DNA of 64,000 nt from Neocallimastix lanati (nom. inval.) (lineage: Eukaryota; Neocallimastigomycota; Neocallimastigomycetes; Neocallimastigales; Neocallimastigaceae). The position numbers and the translations under genes were made by a program. The stretch spans positions 1,318,219-1,382,218 of the forward strand of contig JACVTC010000037.1 in assembly GCA_016946835.1 (NCBI GenBank). The letters are read 5' to 3'. Positions 1 to 10,497 of this stretch are shown one piece after another (positions within the stretch are counted from its first letter, which is position 1; the number at the start of each line of letters is the position of its first letter). The notes beneath the pieces were generated by a model that had not been told where the DNA came from, did not search any database, and saw only the letters and a list, made by a program, of their open reading frames with translations.

Positions 1-1010
1 AATAGTTCAATTTCATACTTTGAGTTCTTTTTTTTTTTAAAAATACTCCCATTTTTTACAAAAGTTATAAATGTTTAATAGATAATTTTAATATTAAAGG
101 CTTTATTATTATATTTTTATTAATAATAATAATTACAATTATTTACAATTATTTTTAATTATTTCTGTTTTTATTATTATTATTATTATTATTATTAGGT
201 AGTAGTAGTAGTAATAGTAGTAGTAATAATAATAATAGTAGTAGTAGTAGTAGTATTAATATTTAATTTTTTTGTTTTTCTTTGTTTTTCTTTATTATTA
301 TTTATTTATAATAAATTTCTATTAATATAATAATTTAACTATATTAGGTCCAATTATCAATATATATATTATAATTTGTCAATATAAGACATTAAGACAT
401 GATTTTTAATTTTTGAGAATCTATTATAACTATACTATAGAATTAATTAAAATTTAAAAAAATATAAATTAAAAATTTTAAAAATATAATAAATTAATAC
501 TATAAACGTAATAATTAAAAGATTAACACATAAAAAAAAAAAATAAATTATGAATAAAGTTTATCATACTAAAATTAAATATTTTTATAATTATGTTAAT
601 ATTTAGTTTAAAATTTCTGATTACACAGTAAATTCGTAAATCACTTATAATGTACATAATATCATATACATAATGTATCAACATAGAATATAAAATTAAT
701 ATTTCATGTATTATTAATAAAAAATAATTAATAGAGTAAGAGTCTCAGTGACTCCAGAGCTAATAAAATATTGATTATAAAAAATTGAATAATAAATAAT
801 TAATTTTTATGTATGACAAAATGATAGACGGCACTGAGAGATTTGCAACCAAGGTTTTATTAATCAAAGAAAATTGTTAAACTTTTGTTAAAAGAAATCG
901 ATTTACTTTTATCATAAATGTAGTCATCAACTCCATTTATGAAGGAAAAAAATAAAAAATGTATATATATATATATAAAAGGAAGATATATAAGTTGGAA
1001 GGCATGAAAT

Positions 1011-1062
1011 ATTCTAGAAAGAAGAGGATATATACCTATTTATATCCTCTTCTTTCTAGAAT
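1011..1062. repeat. Perfect 22-bp inverted repeat with 8-nt loop
   Basis: The arms at 1011-1032 and 1041-1062 are exact reverse complements, starting ATTCTAGAAAGAAG, separated by TACCTATT. The arms are of mixed composition with an AGAAGAGGA core, so this is not a chance AT palindrome. It could be a cruciform, a transcript hairpin or the remains of a tiny foldback element. No neighbouring gene explains it. Confidence 0.9.
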
Positions 1063-2120
1063 GATATTCGAGTATATGAGAGATTTAAAATACAAAATCT
1101 CAGAAGAGAAAAAACACAATAATCCGTATACTACGTTTCAAGACAATTTAATTATTTAATTAGATATGATCAATTATCATTGGCAATGAAACAAACGATG
1201 GAACATTTTAAAAAATCATCATTTCTCACTAAATATATATACTTGAAAAAATTAAAGAATAGAACAATTAAAAATAAAAATAATACTACCTATAGTACTC
1301 AAAATAAAATACAATAAGTTGAGAGAAATTTTAAAAGAAAAACAAATATAACAGATTCAATAATTATGTTGTTATTTTACTATTTTAAATTTTAACATTT
1401 AGTTAAAATTTTCAATAAAACTTTTTATAAAAAAAAAAAATAAATAAAATAAAAAAATAAAATTTTAGAAATAATATTTTTACTGGTATAGTTATTAATA
1501 TCTATTACCATGAACTACTTAGGAATTCGATTCATACCTATTATTTTTAATATTATTATATAATTTTATTCATAAATATTTAAAAGTTTCCTTATAGTTC
1601 AAAAAATTACTAGAATTTCTTGATAATTCTTAGTTTTAATTAAATAAATTTTATTCTATTATATTCTTACATCTATTATTTTCTATTTTTACTAAATTCT
1701 TCGGATTTTAATAACTTTTTAGAAACTTTTATTTTTTTTTTTTTTTTTTTTTTTTTTTATTTTGATTTTGATAACTTAAAAATTTTTACACCAAATACAA
1801 ATATGAGTAATATTTTTAATAAAGAAAAAAAAAAAAGATTTTTTCTTTTTGTTTTTATTTTAATTTTTATTTAATAATAGAATTTAATTTTTTTGATAAA
1901 ATATTTTTTATTAAATATTAATACCATATCAACCCTTATGACTTATAACATTATAATAAATAAAATAAATGCAATAAATAAAAATAAAATAAAATAAAAT
2001 AAAGCAAAAAAAAAAAACTTTTTGTGCTACTATTTTCTGGTATTTATTATTATAAAATATTATAATAAATAAAGAAAACCTGTCATATTTCTAAATATGG
2101 TAGCTTTTTTTTTTGTTTTG

Positions 2121-2160
2121 TTTATTCTTATTCATATTTCTAAATATGAATAAGAATAAA
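2121..2160. repeat. Perfect 19-bp inverted repeat with 2-nt loop
   Basis: The arm at 2121-2139 (TTTATTCTTATTCATATTT) is followed by CT and its exact reverse complement at 2142-2160. Partial pairing can extend outward (AGCTTT and GTTTTG on the left, AAAC and AAAGCT on the right). A smaller copy of the inner palindrome, CATATTTCTAAATATG, lies just upstream at about 2084-2100. Confidence 0.9.
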
Positions 2161-2341
2161 ACTAAAGCTGATAATGTTCAAGTAAAAAAAAACAAAACCT
2201 TTCGTAACTTTGTTAATTCCTTCTTTATGGAGAAGGAGAAGGAGAATCTGATAATTTAGTAATAACTAAAGATCTCAGGAGGCCAAACAATAAATAAAAT
2301 TAAAAATAATAATATAAACATAAATAAAATTATTGATATGA

Positions 2342-2353
2342 ATAATAATATTG

Positions 2354-2386
<33 letters not shown>

Positions 2387-2513
2387 GAACAAATATAAAT
2401 AAAAATATGAATGATTATAAAAATGATAGATATAAAGATATAAAGATATAAACAAAAATATAAACAAACAAACAAACAAACAAACAAACAAACAAACAAA
2501 CAAACAAACAAAC

Positions 2514-2544
<31 letters not shown>

Positions 2545-2557
2545 AAACAAAACAAAA

Positions 2558-2590
<33 letters not shown>
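2342..2590. repeat. Homopurine low-complexity tract, poly(A) and (AAAC)n
   Basis: Two very long poly(A) runs flank about a dozen copies of AAAC (roughly 2460-2515). The poly-Phe and poly-Cys-Leu open frames on the opposite strand are artefacts of this tract. Confidence 0.9.
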
Positions 2591-2598
<8 letters not shown>

Positions 2599-2654
2599 TA
2601 TCAGGATACAAATGTATCTATGTAGCTAACGATGACTAATAACTTAGATGAACT

Positions 2655-3175
2655 TTACAGATATGAACGAGTGTAGTGAAATAATCCAATTTGCTGATGG
2701 AAGTCACTAATCTTACTACACATGGAAGTACATACACAGTATATATTAATAATATTTTATGTAATGTATTACGCGTATCTTAGTTCAAAAGAAATTTAAT
2801 ATTGGCTGAAAATTCAGGAAAGAACAAATATAAAGTAATATACCATAACTATGGTGATAAAAAATTATTATCATACCAGTATACGATGAAAAATAAAAAA
2901 TAAAATATATATAACAAAATCAAATAAAACAAAAATTTATAAAGTATAGGAATTTAAGAATAAACTAAAATATACCAATACAAAAAAGAAAATAAAATTT
3001 AGTAATGTTGTATAAGTCATACTGAGTGAAGATATGGAAACCTGGCATAGGTCTATTGGGTCATTACAATATTAAGTTAAATAGAAATAAAATAGAGAAA
3101 TTAAATAGTAAAAATCCATGTAAAATATATACACTTATAAAATGAGGAATAATCCATATAGTAAATATTGTTAAA
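2655..3175 (+). mobile_element. Degraded Ty1/copia fragment (protease to integrase zinc-finger region)
   Basis: Translated pieces in shifting plus-strand frames resemble, in order, the Pol protein of the intact copia element at 48-54 kb. CSEIIQFADG near 2672-2703 matches its CNEIIQFADG. A piece with GSTYTVYINNIL matches the segment that follows it. LLGHYNIKLNRNKIEKL near 3050-3105 matches the RLGHANIDNIKDKL stretch of the integrase zinc finger. Stops and frameshifts are numerous, and neither LTRs nor the rest of the element is seen. It is an old, truncated member of the same or a sister family. Confidence 0.75.
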
Positions 3176-3264
3176 ATAATAAAAATATATAAAATAGTTA
3201 ATATTATTATATAATATTATTATGAATATAATTAAATTATTATAAATATATATTTAACCAATTA

Positions 3265-3295
<31 letters not shown>

Positions 3296-3431
3296 TTTTA
3301 ATTGATTATCATTATTATTATTATTATTTATTTATTTTAATTAATTATTATAATTATTATTATTATTATTATTATTATTTAAAGTATAATGCAACTTTTA
3401 TATGATGAAAAAAAATTTTTTTTTTTTTTTT
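3176..3431. repeat. ATT/ATTT microsatellites downstream of the ankyrin gene
   Basis: Alternating ATT and ATTT runs fill 3260-3380. They lie 3' of the ankyrin gene and nothing else is visible. Confidence 0.7.
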
Positions 3432-6140
3432 TTAATATTTTATATTAAAATGTTTTACAAATTTATTTAAATATTCTTCAATTTTTAAAAAAGATTTTAC
3501 TGATTTGTTAATTTCCGAATCCATTCTTGAGTTTATATTTAAATTATAATTATCATTTATTGTATAGGCATTTCCAGTAAAAATAAATAAATTTTTTCTT
3601 TTTTCATTTGAATGACTTATTACCCATTCTATTAAATATTTGACCAACTCATCATTACCACTTTGTATGGATGCAACTAAATGAGTATATTTATTGTTAT
3701 CATTCATATTTAATATGGTACCATGACTTATTAAAAATTTTACAATTTCAAATTTATTTTCTCGAAGAGCAATATAGAGTGGGGATAATTTCTTTTCATT
3801 TCCATAATTTTTATAATCACTATAAAAATTCTTTTTATTAACATCCGCACCAGCTTCAATTAATTGTTTTACTAAAGTTAAATTATTAAATTTGACTGCA
3901 TAATTCAATGCCCCATTATTAACTTCAACTTCTTTTCCCAGTATATAATTAATAAAATCAAGATTCTTCATTTTTGAAGCAAATAAAAGTGACCGATTAT
4001 TAATTTTTGCTCCATGATGAATTAAATATTTTATAATATTCATATTATTTCCAATTATTGCCGTATTTAAGGGAGATTCGTTATTATATATATTTCTATT
4101 TTCACTAGGAAATTCTAAATTTACATCTACTCCACATTCTATTAAATATTCAATCATTTTCATATCTTTATTTTCAATGGCTATATTTAAAAAAAATTTA
4201 GATTCATACATAGCTTTATTTATATCTGCTCCATGATCTATTAAATATTGAATAATATTAATTTCCTTTAAGTTAAGAGCAACACCTAAAGGAGTACAAT
4301 CACCAGTTTTATTAATTTTATTTACATCTGCTCCCTTTTTTTCAACTAAATATGTAATAACTTCCATATCCTTTAATTCTATAGCAATAAATAATGGTAG
4401 GTTTTCAGAATATTTATGTACTTTATTAACATCACCCATTTTATCAATTATTTCTTTCGTAAAATTTAGAGTAAAAAAATCTTGTTTTCTTCTTGATTTT
4501 AGTATTATGGATAAACAGCTACATTTATTAATATCTGTACTATGTTCTATTATACATTTTACTAAATCTATATCATTTTCTTTCAAAGAATATTCTAATA
4601 GATCACTCCAAAGATAATTATCAATATTATTAATATGATTTATCATAAATTTAAATAGCTTTTTATCCCTTTTTAATGCTAAATATATAGGATTATCACT
4701 ACAATTTAAGGGATAATCTACTTTAGCACCCCATTCAACTAAACACATTGCTAATTCAATATTATTTTTATCTATTACCTGGTACAAAGGTGTTGTATGA
4801 TTAAAAGAGATTTGAGACGTCATATTGATATCTGCCCCATAATCAATTAATAATTTAATAATTTTTTTATTTGGATAACTTTTTTCTGTAAAAAAAATGC
4901 TTTTAAATATATCAGTATAATCTAAACCTAAATCATTATATTCACCTTCATAATCAGTAAATTTTATATCATTATTTTCCATAAAGGCTTTTAAAGATTT
5001 AAAATCATTATTCTCTATTAATTCTATAATTTCTTGTTTTACATCATTATTATCAATATATTTTTCGAATACATACAAAAGCTCTTCATCAATTGTATCT
5101 TCTAATCCATTGTAGTAAATATAATCAATAAATCCCATTATTTTATTTGTATTTTTTTCTTTTAATGCTTTATAAATATCTAACAACTTCACTTTTTTAT
5201 TTCGGATATCATTATCATAAATCAACGTTAATAAATAATAATCGTTTTTATATTTATCTATATAAAAATTATAATAAAAATATTTTCCAACGACTTCAAT
5301 ATAGAAATCTTCATCAAATGAAAACTTACTCCCTTCATGAAGTATATTTTCTAACTGAGTTTTGGATAATTCTTTTTTATTTTTATAAATATTAAGTAAT
5401 TTTATGATAAACGAATTATTATAAACATTATTTTTAATAACTTTTTCAAGTAACCATATATAATCATTTTGAAGGATTAAAAAAAGTGTTTCTTCATTTA
5501 TTGGAATATTTCTTTTTAATACATTTTTCAATGTTTTTTGACTAATATTAATATTAGTATCTTCAAATAAAATAATTTTCATATAATCAAACCAGGCTCC
5601 ATGTTCAATTAACAAATCAGCCACTTTTAAATTATTTTTTTCCATTGAAACTGTTAATGGTGATTTCAATGAAATATTACGATAAGTGCAAAAAAAAAAA
5701 GGATATGCCCATTCTTTCTTATTATTTTCCTCTTCACTCTCATCATCTATTTCATAATAATCACTCTCATCATCTGTTTCATAATAATCACTCTCATCAT
5801 CTGTTTCATAATAATCAATTATATTTTCAGTATTATTTAATTCAACGTCATTAATAAAATTTTCATCACTATCGGTCATTCCATATTCCATATCTATCAC
5901 GTCAACTTTTGTGAAATCTACACGTGGATACCATTGATTTATTATAAATTTTATAATATCATAGGAAACATCATTTTCAATGGCCCAAATCAAAATATCA
6001 AAATAATCACCATAATTTATAAATGTACTTCTTATATGATTTTCATTAATATATGTTTTTAATTCAATTAGATTATTTTTCTTTATTACTTTTACTAATT
6101 TGTTTCTTTGACTTATTATTCTTCTTTTAAGTATATCCAT
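3432..6140 (-). CDS. Large ankyrin-repeat protein, 902 aa
   Basis: This is one uninterrupted frame from an ATG in an A-rich context (AAAAAAGATGG). Ankyrin repeats are seen near residues 155-190 and then almost continuously from about 430 to 860, with the usual repeat end of the type YLIDHGADINK (also IKLLIDYGADIN, VKQLIEAGADVN). Residues 1-150 and 190-380 are helical-looking and may contain diverged repeats. Residues 109-135 are an acidic tandem repeat, three copies of DYYETDDES or a one-residue variant. No signal peptide, membrane span or catalytic domain is visible. Ankyrin repeats are protein-interaction scaffolds and the partner cannot be told here. It is divergent from the aldo-keto reductase gene across an 811-bp gap. 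Proteins of this kind form big families in anaerobic gut fungi. I am confident of the family and unsure of the function. Confidence 0.93.
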   Translation of the reverse strand: MDILKRRIISQRNKLVKVIKKNNLIELKTYINENHIRSTFINYGDYFDILIWAIENDVSYDIIKFIINQWYPRVDFTKVDVIDMEYGMTDSDENFINDVELNNTENIIDYYETDDESDYYETDDESDYYEIDDESEEENNKKEWAYPFFFCTYRNISLKSPLTVSMEKNNLKVADLLIEHGAWFDYMKIILFEDTNINISQKTLKNVLKRNIPINEETLFLILQNDYIWLLEKVIKNNVYNNSFIIKLLNIYKNKKELSKTQLENILHEGSKFSFDEDFYIEVVGKYFYYNFYIDKYKNDYYLLTLIYDNDIRNKKVKLLDIYKALKEKNTNKIMGFIDYIYYNGLEDTIDEELLYVFEKYIDNNDVKQEIIELIENNDFKSLKAFMENNDIKFTDYEGEYNDLGLDYTDIFKSIFFTEKSYPNKKIIKLLIDYGADINMTSQISFNHTTPLYQVIDKNNIELAMCLVEWGAKVDYPLNCSDNPIYLALKRDKKLFKFMINHINNIDNYLWSDLLEYSLKENDIDLVKCIIEHSTDINKCSCLSIILKSRRKQDFFTLNFTKEIIDKMGDVNKVHKYSENLPLFIAIELKDMEVITYLVEKKGADVNKINKTGDCTPLGVALNLKEINIIQYLIDHGADINKAMYESKFFLNIAIENKDMKMIEYLIECGVDVNLEFPSENRNIYNNESPLNTAIIGNNMNIIKYLIHHGAKINNRSLLFASKMKNLDFINYILGKEVEVNNGALNYAVKFNNLTLVKQLIEAGADVNKKNFYSDYKNYGNEKKLSPLYIALRENKFEIVKFLISHGTILNMNDNNKYTHLVASIQSGNDELVKYLIEWVISHSNEKRKNLFIFTGNAYTINDNYNLNINSRMDSEINKSVKSFLKIEEYLNKFVKHFNIKY
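5735..5815 (-). repeat. 27-bp minisatellite, 3 copies, inside the ankyrin gene
   Basis: Three near-identical 27-bp units encode the in-frame nine-residue acidic repeat DYYETDDES. Because 27 is a multiple of three, gain or loss of units keeps the frame, so the number is likely to vary among alleles. Confidence 0.85.
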
Positions 6141-6574
6141 CTTTTTTTTTTATTTTTAATTTTTATTAAATAGAGAACATTTATATTACAAGTACTGAAA
6201 ATAATAATAACCATATTTTATTGTTTTTATTTATTTAATAATAAAAAAATTTAATATTTTTAATGTATCTTTTTTAATTAATTATTAATAAATAACAAGT
6301 AATTATCTTTATATTTTAAACTTTTTAATATATATATATATATACATATTAAAAATATATATATATTTTTGTACATATTATTTTATATACACCATATTGT
6401 TAAAAATACCTCACTAACGAGTAAGCTAGCTGTTCTATTTATCTAATATTTTATGATATTTATCTTGTATATTATATTTATTTTATTATATTATTTATTC
6501 TTTATTATATTTGTGTTAATATTAAACTTAATTCCTAACAAATTTGATATATATATATATATTTATATTTATAT

Positions 6575-6613
<39 letters not shown>

Positions 6614-6951
6614 TAATTGAAAACTAATATATAATTTTTAATGTATGTATTTATTATGACTAATTAATTTATTAATAATATTAAATTTTGTTCAATAGTT
6701 ATATGGAAGATATATATTCGATATAATTAATATACTAATTTATATTAATTAGGATTATTAAAAAAAAAAAAAAATTATTTTATTTTTTTTAAAAAAAAAA
6801 AAATAAAAAATAAAAAATAAAAAATAAAAAATAAAAAATAAAAAATAAAAAATAAAAAATAAAAAATAAAAAATAAAAAATAAAAAAATAAAAACTAAAA
6901 TACTTAATTATTATTATATACTTTTTTTTTGTTAATTAAATAGAATTATAT
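6141..6951. other. Shared divergent upstream region of the ankyrin and AKR genes
   Basis: This 811-bp gap separates two genes transcribed away from each other, so it should carry both promoters. It is almost pure A+T, with TA runs, an ATTT run (about 6562-6614) and about twelve tandem AAAAAAT heptamers (about 6795-6890) upstream of the aldo-keto reductase start. No specific factor site can be supported. Confidence 0.6.
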
Positions 6952-7941
6952 ATGTCTTTTCTTTTTTTTAACAGAAAACTAATATATTCAGTATTTTTTA
7001 TTTTTATAACTTTATTAGCTTTAAAAAAATATATTGATATAAACCCCCTTTTATTTACAAAAAAGGAAATTAAAAATTCCAATTTCGAAAAAAATAATTT
7101 AAATCACAATAAAAATCCAAAACATGAACATAAAAATAACACTGTTGTGAGCCCATTTATTACTTTGAATAATGGAGTTCAGATGCCAAGGATTGGTTTT
7201 GGGGTGTATAATATTCCACGTTCAATAACCAAAAAATGTGTATTAGATGCTATATCTGTGGGCTATCGTTCCATTGATACTGCACAATTATACGGTAATG
7301 AAAAGGAAGTTGGAGAGGCGGTTAGAGCTTCAAATGTACCAAGAAATGAACTTTTCATAACAACAAAACTTTGGGGTTGTCATGGTTATTTTGATGCTAT
7401 AAATTCAATTGAAACTTCATTAAAACATTTAGATATCGAGTATATTGACCTGCTCCTAATTCACGAACCAACTGGTAATTTTGTTGAAATATACAGAGCG
7501 TTAGAAGACTACTATCGCAGGGGGAAATTGAAGTCTATTGGAATTTCTAATTTTAATGAAGAAGAATATTTAAAACTTCTCAATAACTCAAAGATTATAC
7601 CCCAAGTTAATCAAGTAGAAACCCATGTATTCATGCAGCAAAAAACCTTTAAAACTTTCTTAGAAAATTATGGTACTCAAATGGAAGCATGGTCACCCTT
7701 AGCTTCTGGAGATAAAAAATTTTTCCAAAATGCAGTTCTTGGTGAAATTGCAAAAAAACATAATAAATCTATTGCTCAAATTGGACTTAGGTTCCTATAT
7801 CAACAAAATATTATTATTATTCCGAAAAGTACTAAGATAGAAAGAATGAAAGAAAACATAAATATTTTAGATTTCGAATTAACAGATGATGAAATGGAAT
7901 CCATAAGAAAACTTGATACAGGAAAAAGTTTATTCATGTAA
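6952..7941 (+). CDS. Aldo-keto reductase with N-terminal membrane anchor, 329 aa
   Basis: An NAD(P)H-dependent oxidoreductase of the aldo-keto reductase superfamily, which reduces aldehydes or ketones. The barrel starts near residue 69 (ITLNNGVQMPRIGFGVYNI). The catalytic tetrad is visible as Asp109 (SIDTAQLYGNE), Tyr114, Lys139 (FITTKLWG) and His171 (LLIHEP). The cofactor-phosphate motif IPKSTKIERMKEN lies at about 290-302. The core is close to bacterial and fungal AKR5-type enzymes (2,5-diketogluconate or methylglyoxal reductase-like), which are usually about 275 aa and soluble. Here about 65 extra N-terminal residues include a hydrophobic stretch at about 10-25 and then a Lys/Asn-rich spacer, suggesting a signal anchor with the enzyme on a membrane or in the secretory pathway. 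No intron is needed. The substrate cannot be assigned. Bacterial ancestry is possible but not shown. Confidence 0.93.
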   Translation: MSFLFFNRKLIYSVFFIFITLLALKKYIDINPLLFTKKEIKNSNFEKNNLNHNKNPKHEHKNNTVVSPFITLNNGVQMPRIGFGVYNIPRSITKKCVLDAISVGYRSIDTAQLYGNEKEVGEAVRASNVPRNELFITTKLWGCHGYFDAINSIETSLKHLDIEYIDLLLIHEPTGNFVEIYRALEDYYRRGKLKSIGISNFNEEEYLKLLNNSKIIPQVNQVETHVFMQQKTFKTFLENYGTQMEAWSPLASGDKKFFQNAVLGEIAKKHNKSIAQIGLRFLYQQNIIIIPKSTKIERMKENINILDFELTDDEMESIRKLDTGKSLFM

Positions 7942-8274
7942 TAATGAATAAATATAAATAATTTTTAGTAAAGAAATAATAATAACAATATTATTATTAT
8001 TATTATAGTAAATAACAAATAATTAATAATGAATAAAAAATAAATAAAAAAAATTAAATAAATATATAAATAGAAGAAATAATAGAAATAAGTAATAAAT
8101 ATTTAATATATTACTAATATAATCAAAAGTTAATTAAATTACAGTAAATTACTGATATCTTAAAGCATTTTTAATGTTATCATAATTAAATAATAATAAA
8201 ATATTTAAATGAAAATTTAATTTTTATTTTTATTTTATAAGATTTTAATTTATAATTTATTTATTTTATGATAA

Positions 8275-8305
<31 letters not shown>

Positions 8306-8542
8306 TTTTATTGCTTATTTAATGGTTATTTTTTTTATATTATTTTTATAAATAATTTTTATTTTTTTATTTTTTTTTTTTTTTTCTTTATTTTATTATT
8401 ATTTTTTTTTAAATTATTTTTATTTTTATTTATATATATATATATAATTTTTATCTAACTTATTTATAATTTCTATTTTAATATATTAATTATACCAAAA
8501 AATACATAAATTTTTAAAATAGTAATTGTAATATTACAATTA
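7942..8542. other. Convergent 3' region between the AKR and membrane-protein genes
   Basis: Both flanking genes end here. It holds A/T homopolymers, including a long T run near 8276-8300, and no coding signal. Polyadenylation sites must lie here but cannot be placed. Confidence 0.55.
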
Positions 8543-8791
8543 TTAATAATTATTATGAATATTTTTTTTATGTAATAATAGTGAATTGTTATTATTATTG
8601 GAAGTATCAATAAAATTTATTTCAGTATATTTATTATTATTATTATTAGAAGTATCAATAAATTTTATTTCAGTATTTATATTATTATCATTATTATGAT
8701 TATGATTATTTACTTTTGAATCTTCCAATAAAATCTGATAAAAATCCATTAATTCTTGATGATAATTATTATCATTATTATTTTTATTAAA

Positions 8792-8824
<33 letters not shown>

Positions 8825-10286
8825 ATTATTATTATAATAATCATTATTATTATTATTATTAAAATAATCATTATTATTATTATAATTATTATTATTATTA
8901 TTACTATTATTACTGTAATTTATATCTTTTAAATTGAAATTATTATTCAATGTCAATGAAGATTTATAATTGGCATCAGCAAAACTTGAATATTTATTCC
9001 CAAACCTTGAATCTGAACTATTTTTGGAATTATCATTTTTAGTATTCATAAAATTATTATTATTATTATTATCAGAATGATATGAATTTAATTGAATAGT
9101 TTCATATTTTGAAATAAAAAGAAATATTTGATCAATAAATATCATATAATATTGTATGTTAGTATAAGATCTTCGTACTTCTTCTAATGAAAAATCAATA
9201 CCATTATAACCCTTTTTTTTAAATACTGTAAATTTTAAAACAACCGTTAAAGTAATAATTGGTAAAAACAGAGCTGAAAATATTGCCAATGATAACATTC
9301 TATATTCTGAAAGATTTTTAAACTTTTTTAAAAAACCAATATCAGATTTATCAACATCTAGTTCTTTAAGACTTTTTTTCATAGTAAAATAGATTGCAAT
9401 TTCGTATATAAATAATGTATAAAATTTAATTAATTGAAATATCCAATAAATATAATAAAATGATTGAATATATTCTTCATTATATACTCCTTTGGAATCA
9501 TATAAATCTGATGGCCTAAGACCAAAGTTTAATAAACATAATGCAATTTTTGATAAATTGTAGAGCCCACACGTTATATAAACATATTTTATATATTTAT
9601 ATGATTTAGTTATTGCTTTTATGCGTATTAGTGGATACCAATCCGCAAAAATTTCACCACCATACCAAAATAAACTGGCAACTTGTCTTGTTACGAACCA
9701 TTTTAATGGATGTTGTTCAACACTATACGAATAATATGAGCAATTACCAAATTTATCAACAGAAAAATAATTATTAAATAAATTTCCAATTTCATTTAAA
9801 ATATCCCCAATTGAACTATTATTTATAATGTTACATTTGGTATTACATATTATATATTATTAAATTGAATATATATGTTATGTAAGTTATGTGAATTATA
9901 TATAGTTATTAATATAATAGTTATTATTATTAGTAATAGTAATTTTAGTAATTGTCATTATTATTTATTAATTATAATTACCGTAAAACAAAATGTAATA
10001 ATAAAATTTTCATTACTGTTTTTTTGAAATTAAATTTATGAAGTATAAATACCACAATTGTCCAATAGAAAAAAGTGAACTTCATGGGAGTATGAATTAT
10101 ATAAATAATGGTTTGATAAATATTCAATTCATCGGTTATTTTATATTCTGAATCCATATGTTCATTAAATTCTTTATAGCAGGAATAACTGGTTCCTTTA
10201 CTCCTTAGCCAATCAAAATATGAAGCTTGGGCTTTATTTTCAATAAAATATTGTCTTTGATTTTCCAATGAATCATTTTGTGTCAT
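8543..10286 (-). CDS. Polytopic membrane protein with Asn-rich tail, one intron, 525 aa predicted
   Basis: Two exons are inferred: 10286-9982 (305 nt, phase 2) and 9815-8543. The intron 9981-9816 (166 nt) starts GTAATT and ends at the first AG after the donor. Splicing keeps one frame through the region upstream of the ATG at 9382, which reads open for 144 further codons, so the two apparent ORFs are one gene. The protein has about six or seven hydrophobic spans: near residues 66-100, around the GGEIFADWYPL stretch, near KYVYITCGLYNLSKIALCLL, a long YIYWIFQLIKFY stretch, LAIFSALFLPIITLTVVLKF, and IQYYMIFIDQIFLFI. The last 150 or so residues are poly-Asn with a repeated FIDTSNNNNN motif. It has no signal peptide or recognised family signature. 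It could be a fungal-specific seven-span receptor or channel-like protein, but this is not established. Confidence 0.72.
9816..9981 (-). other. Predicted intron of the membrane-protein gene
   Basis: The donor is GTAATT. A branch-like TACTAAT lies in the first half, and the acceptor is AATAG at 9817-9816. No other AG dinucleotide occurs inside on the minus strand. The phase (2+1) joins Arg102 cleanly. Confidence 0.7.
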
Positions 10287-10457
10287 TTTTTTAATTTTAT
10301 TTCTTATTACTATTTGAATATCTTTTTTTATAAATTAATAATTAATCCATTTATATATTTATAAAATATTGTAATTCTTGGAATAATAGAAAAATGAACA
10401 TACAATATAAATCAAAATAAGTTATAAAATGTATAAATATATATATCTTTAAAAATT

Positions 10458-10497
<40 letters not shown>

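Larger units (their letters stand above)
1..2270. other. AT-rich non-coding stretch, no gene seen
   Basis: I see no supported gene. It holds ATT and AGT trinucleotide runs (about 171-256), many homopolymers, and the two perfect hairpins listed separately. A slightly less AT-rich patch near 815-950 could be an eroded coding remnant, but every frame is short and nothing was recognised. A 66-codon open frame at 959-1159 runs through a perfect hairpin and is not supported as a gene. Confidence 0.6.

Noticed and set aside
959-1159. 66-codon ORF
   Set aside because: It spans a perfect hairpin and is made of TATA and hairpin sequence; no homology-like features.
2275-2611. Minus-strand ORFs of 91 and 93 codons rich in Phe, Cys and Leu
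   Set aside because: They read poly(A) and (AAAC)n repeats; no protein-like composition.
5147-5854. Plus-strand ORFs inside the ankyrin gene
   Set aside because: They are shadows of the 902-codon gene on the other strand.
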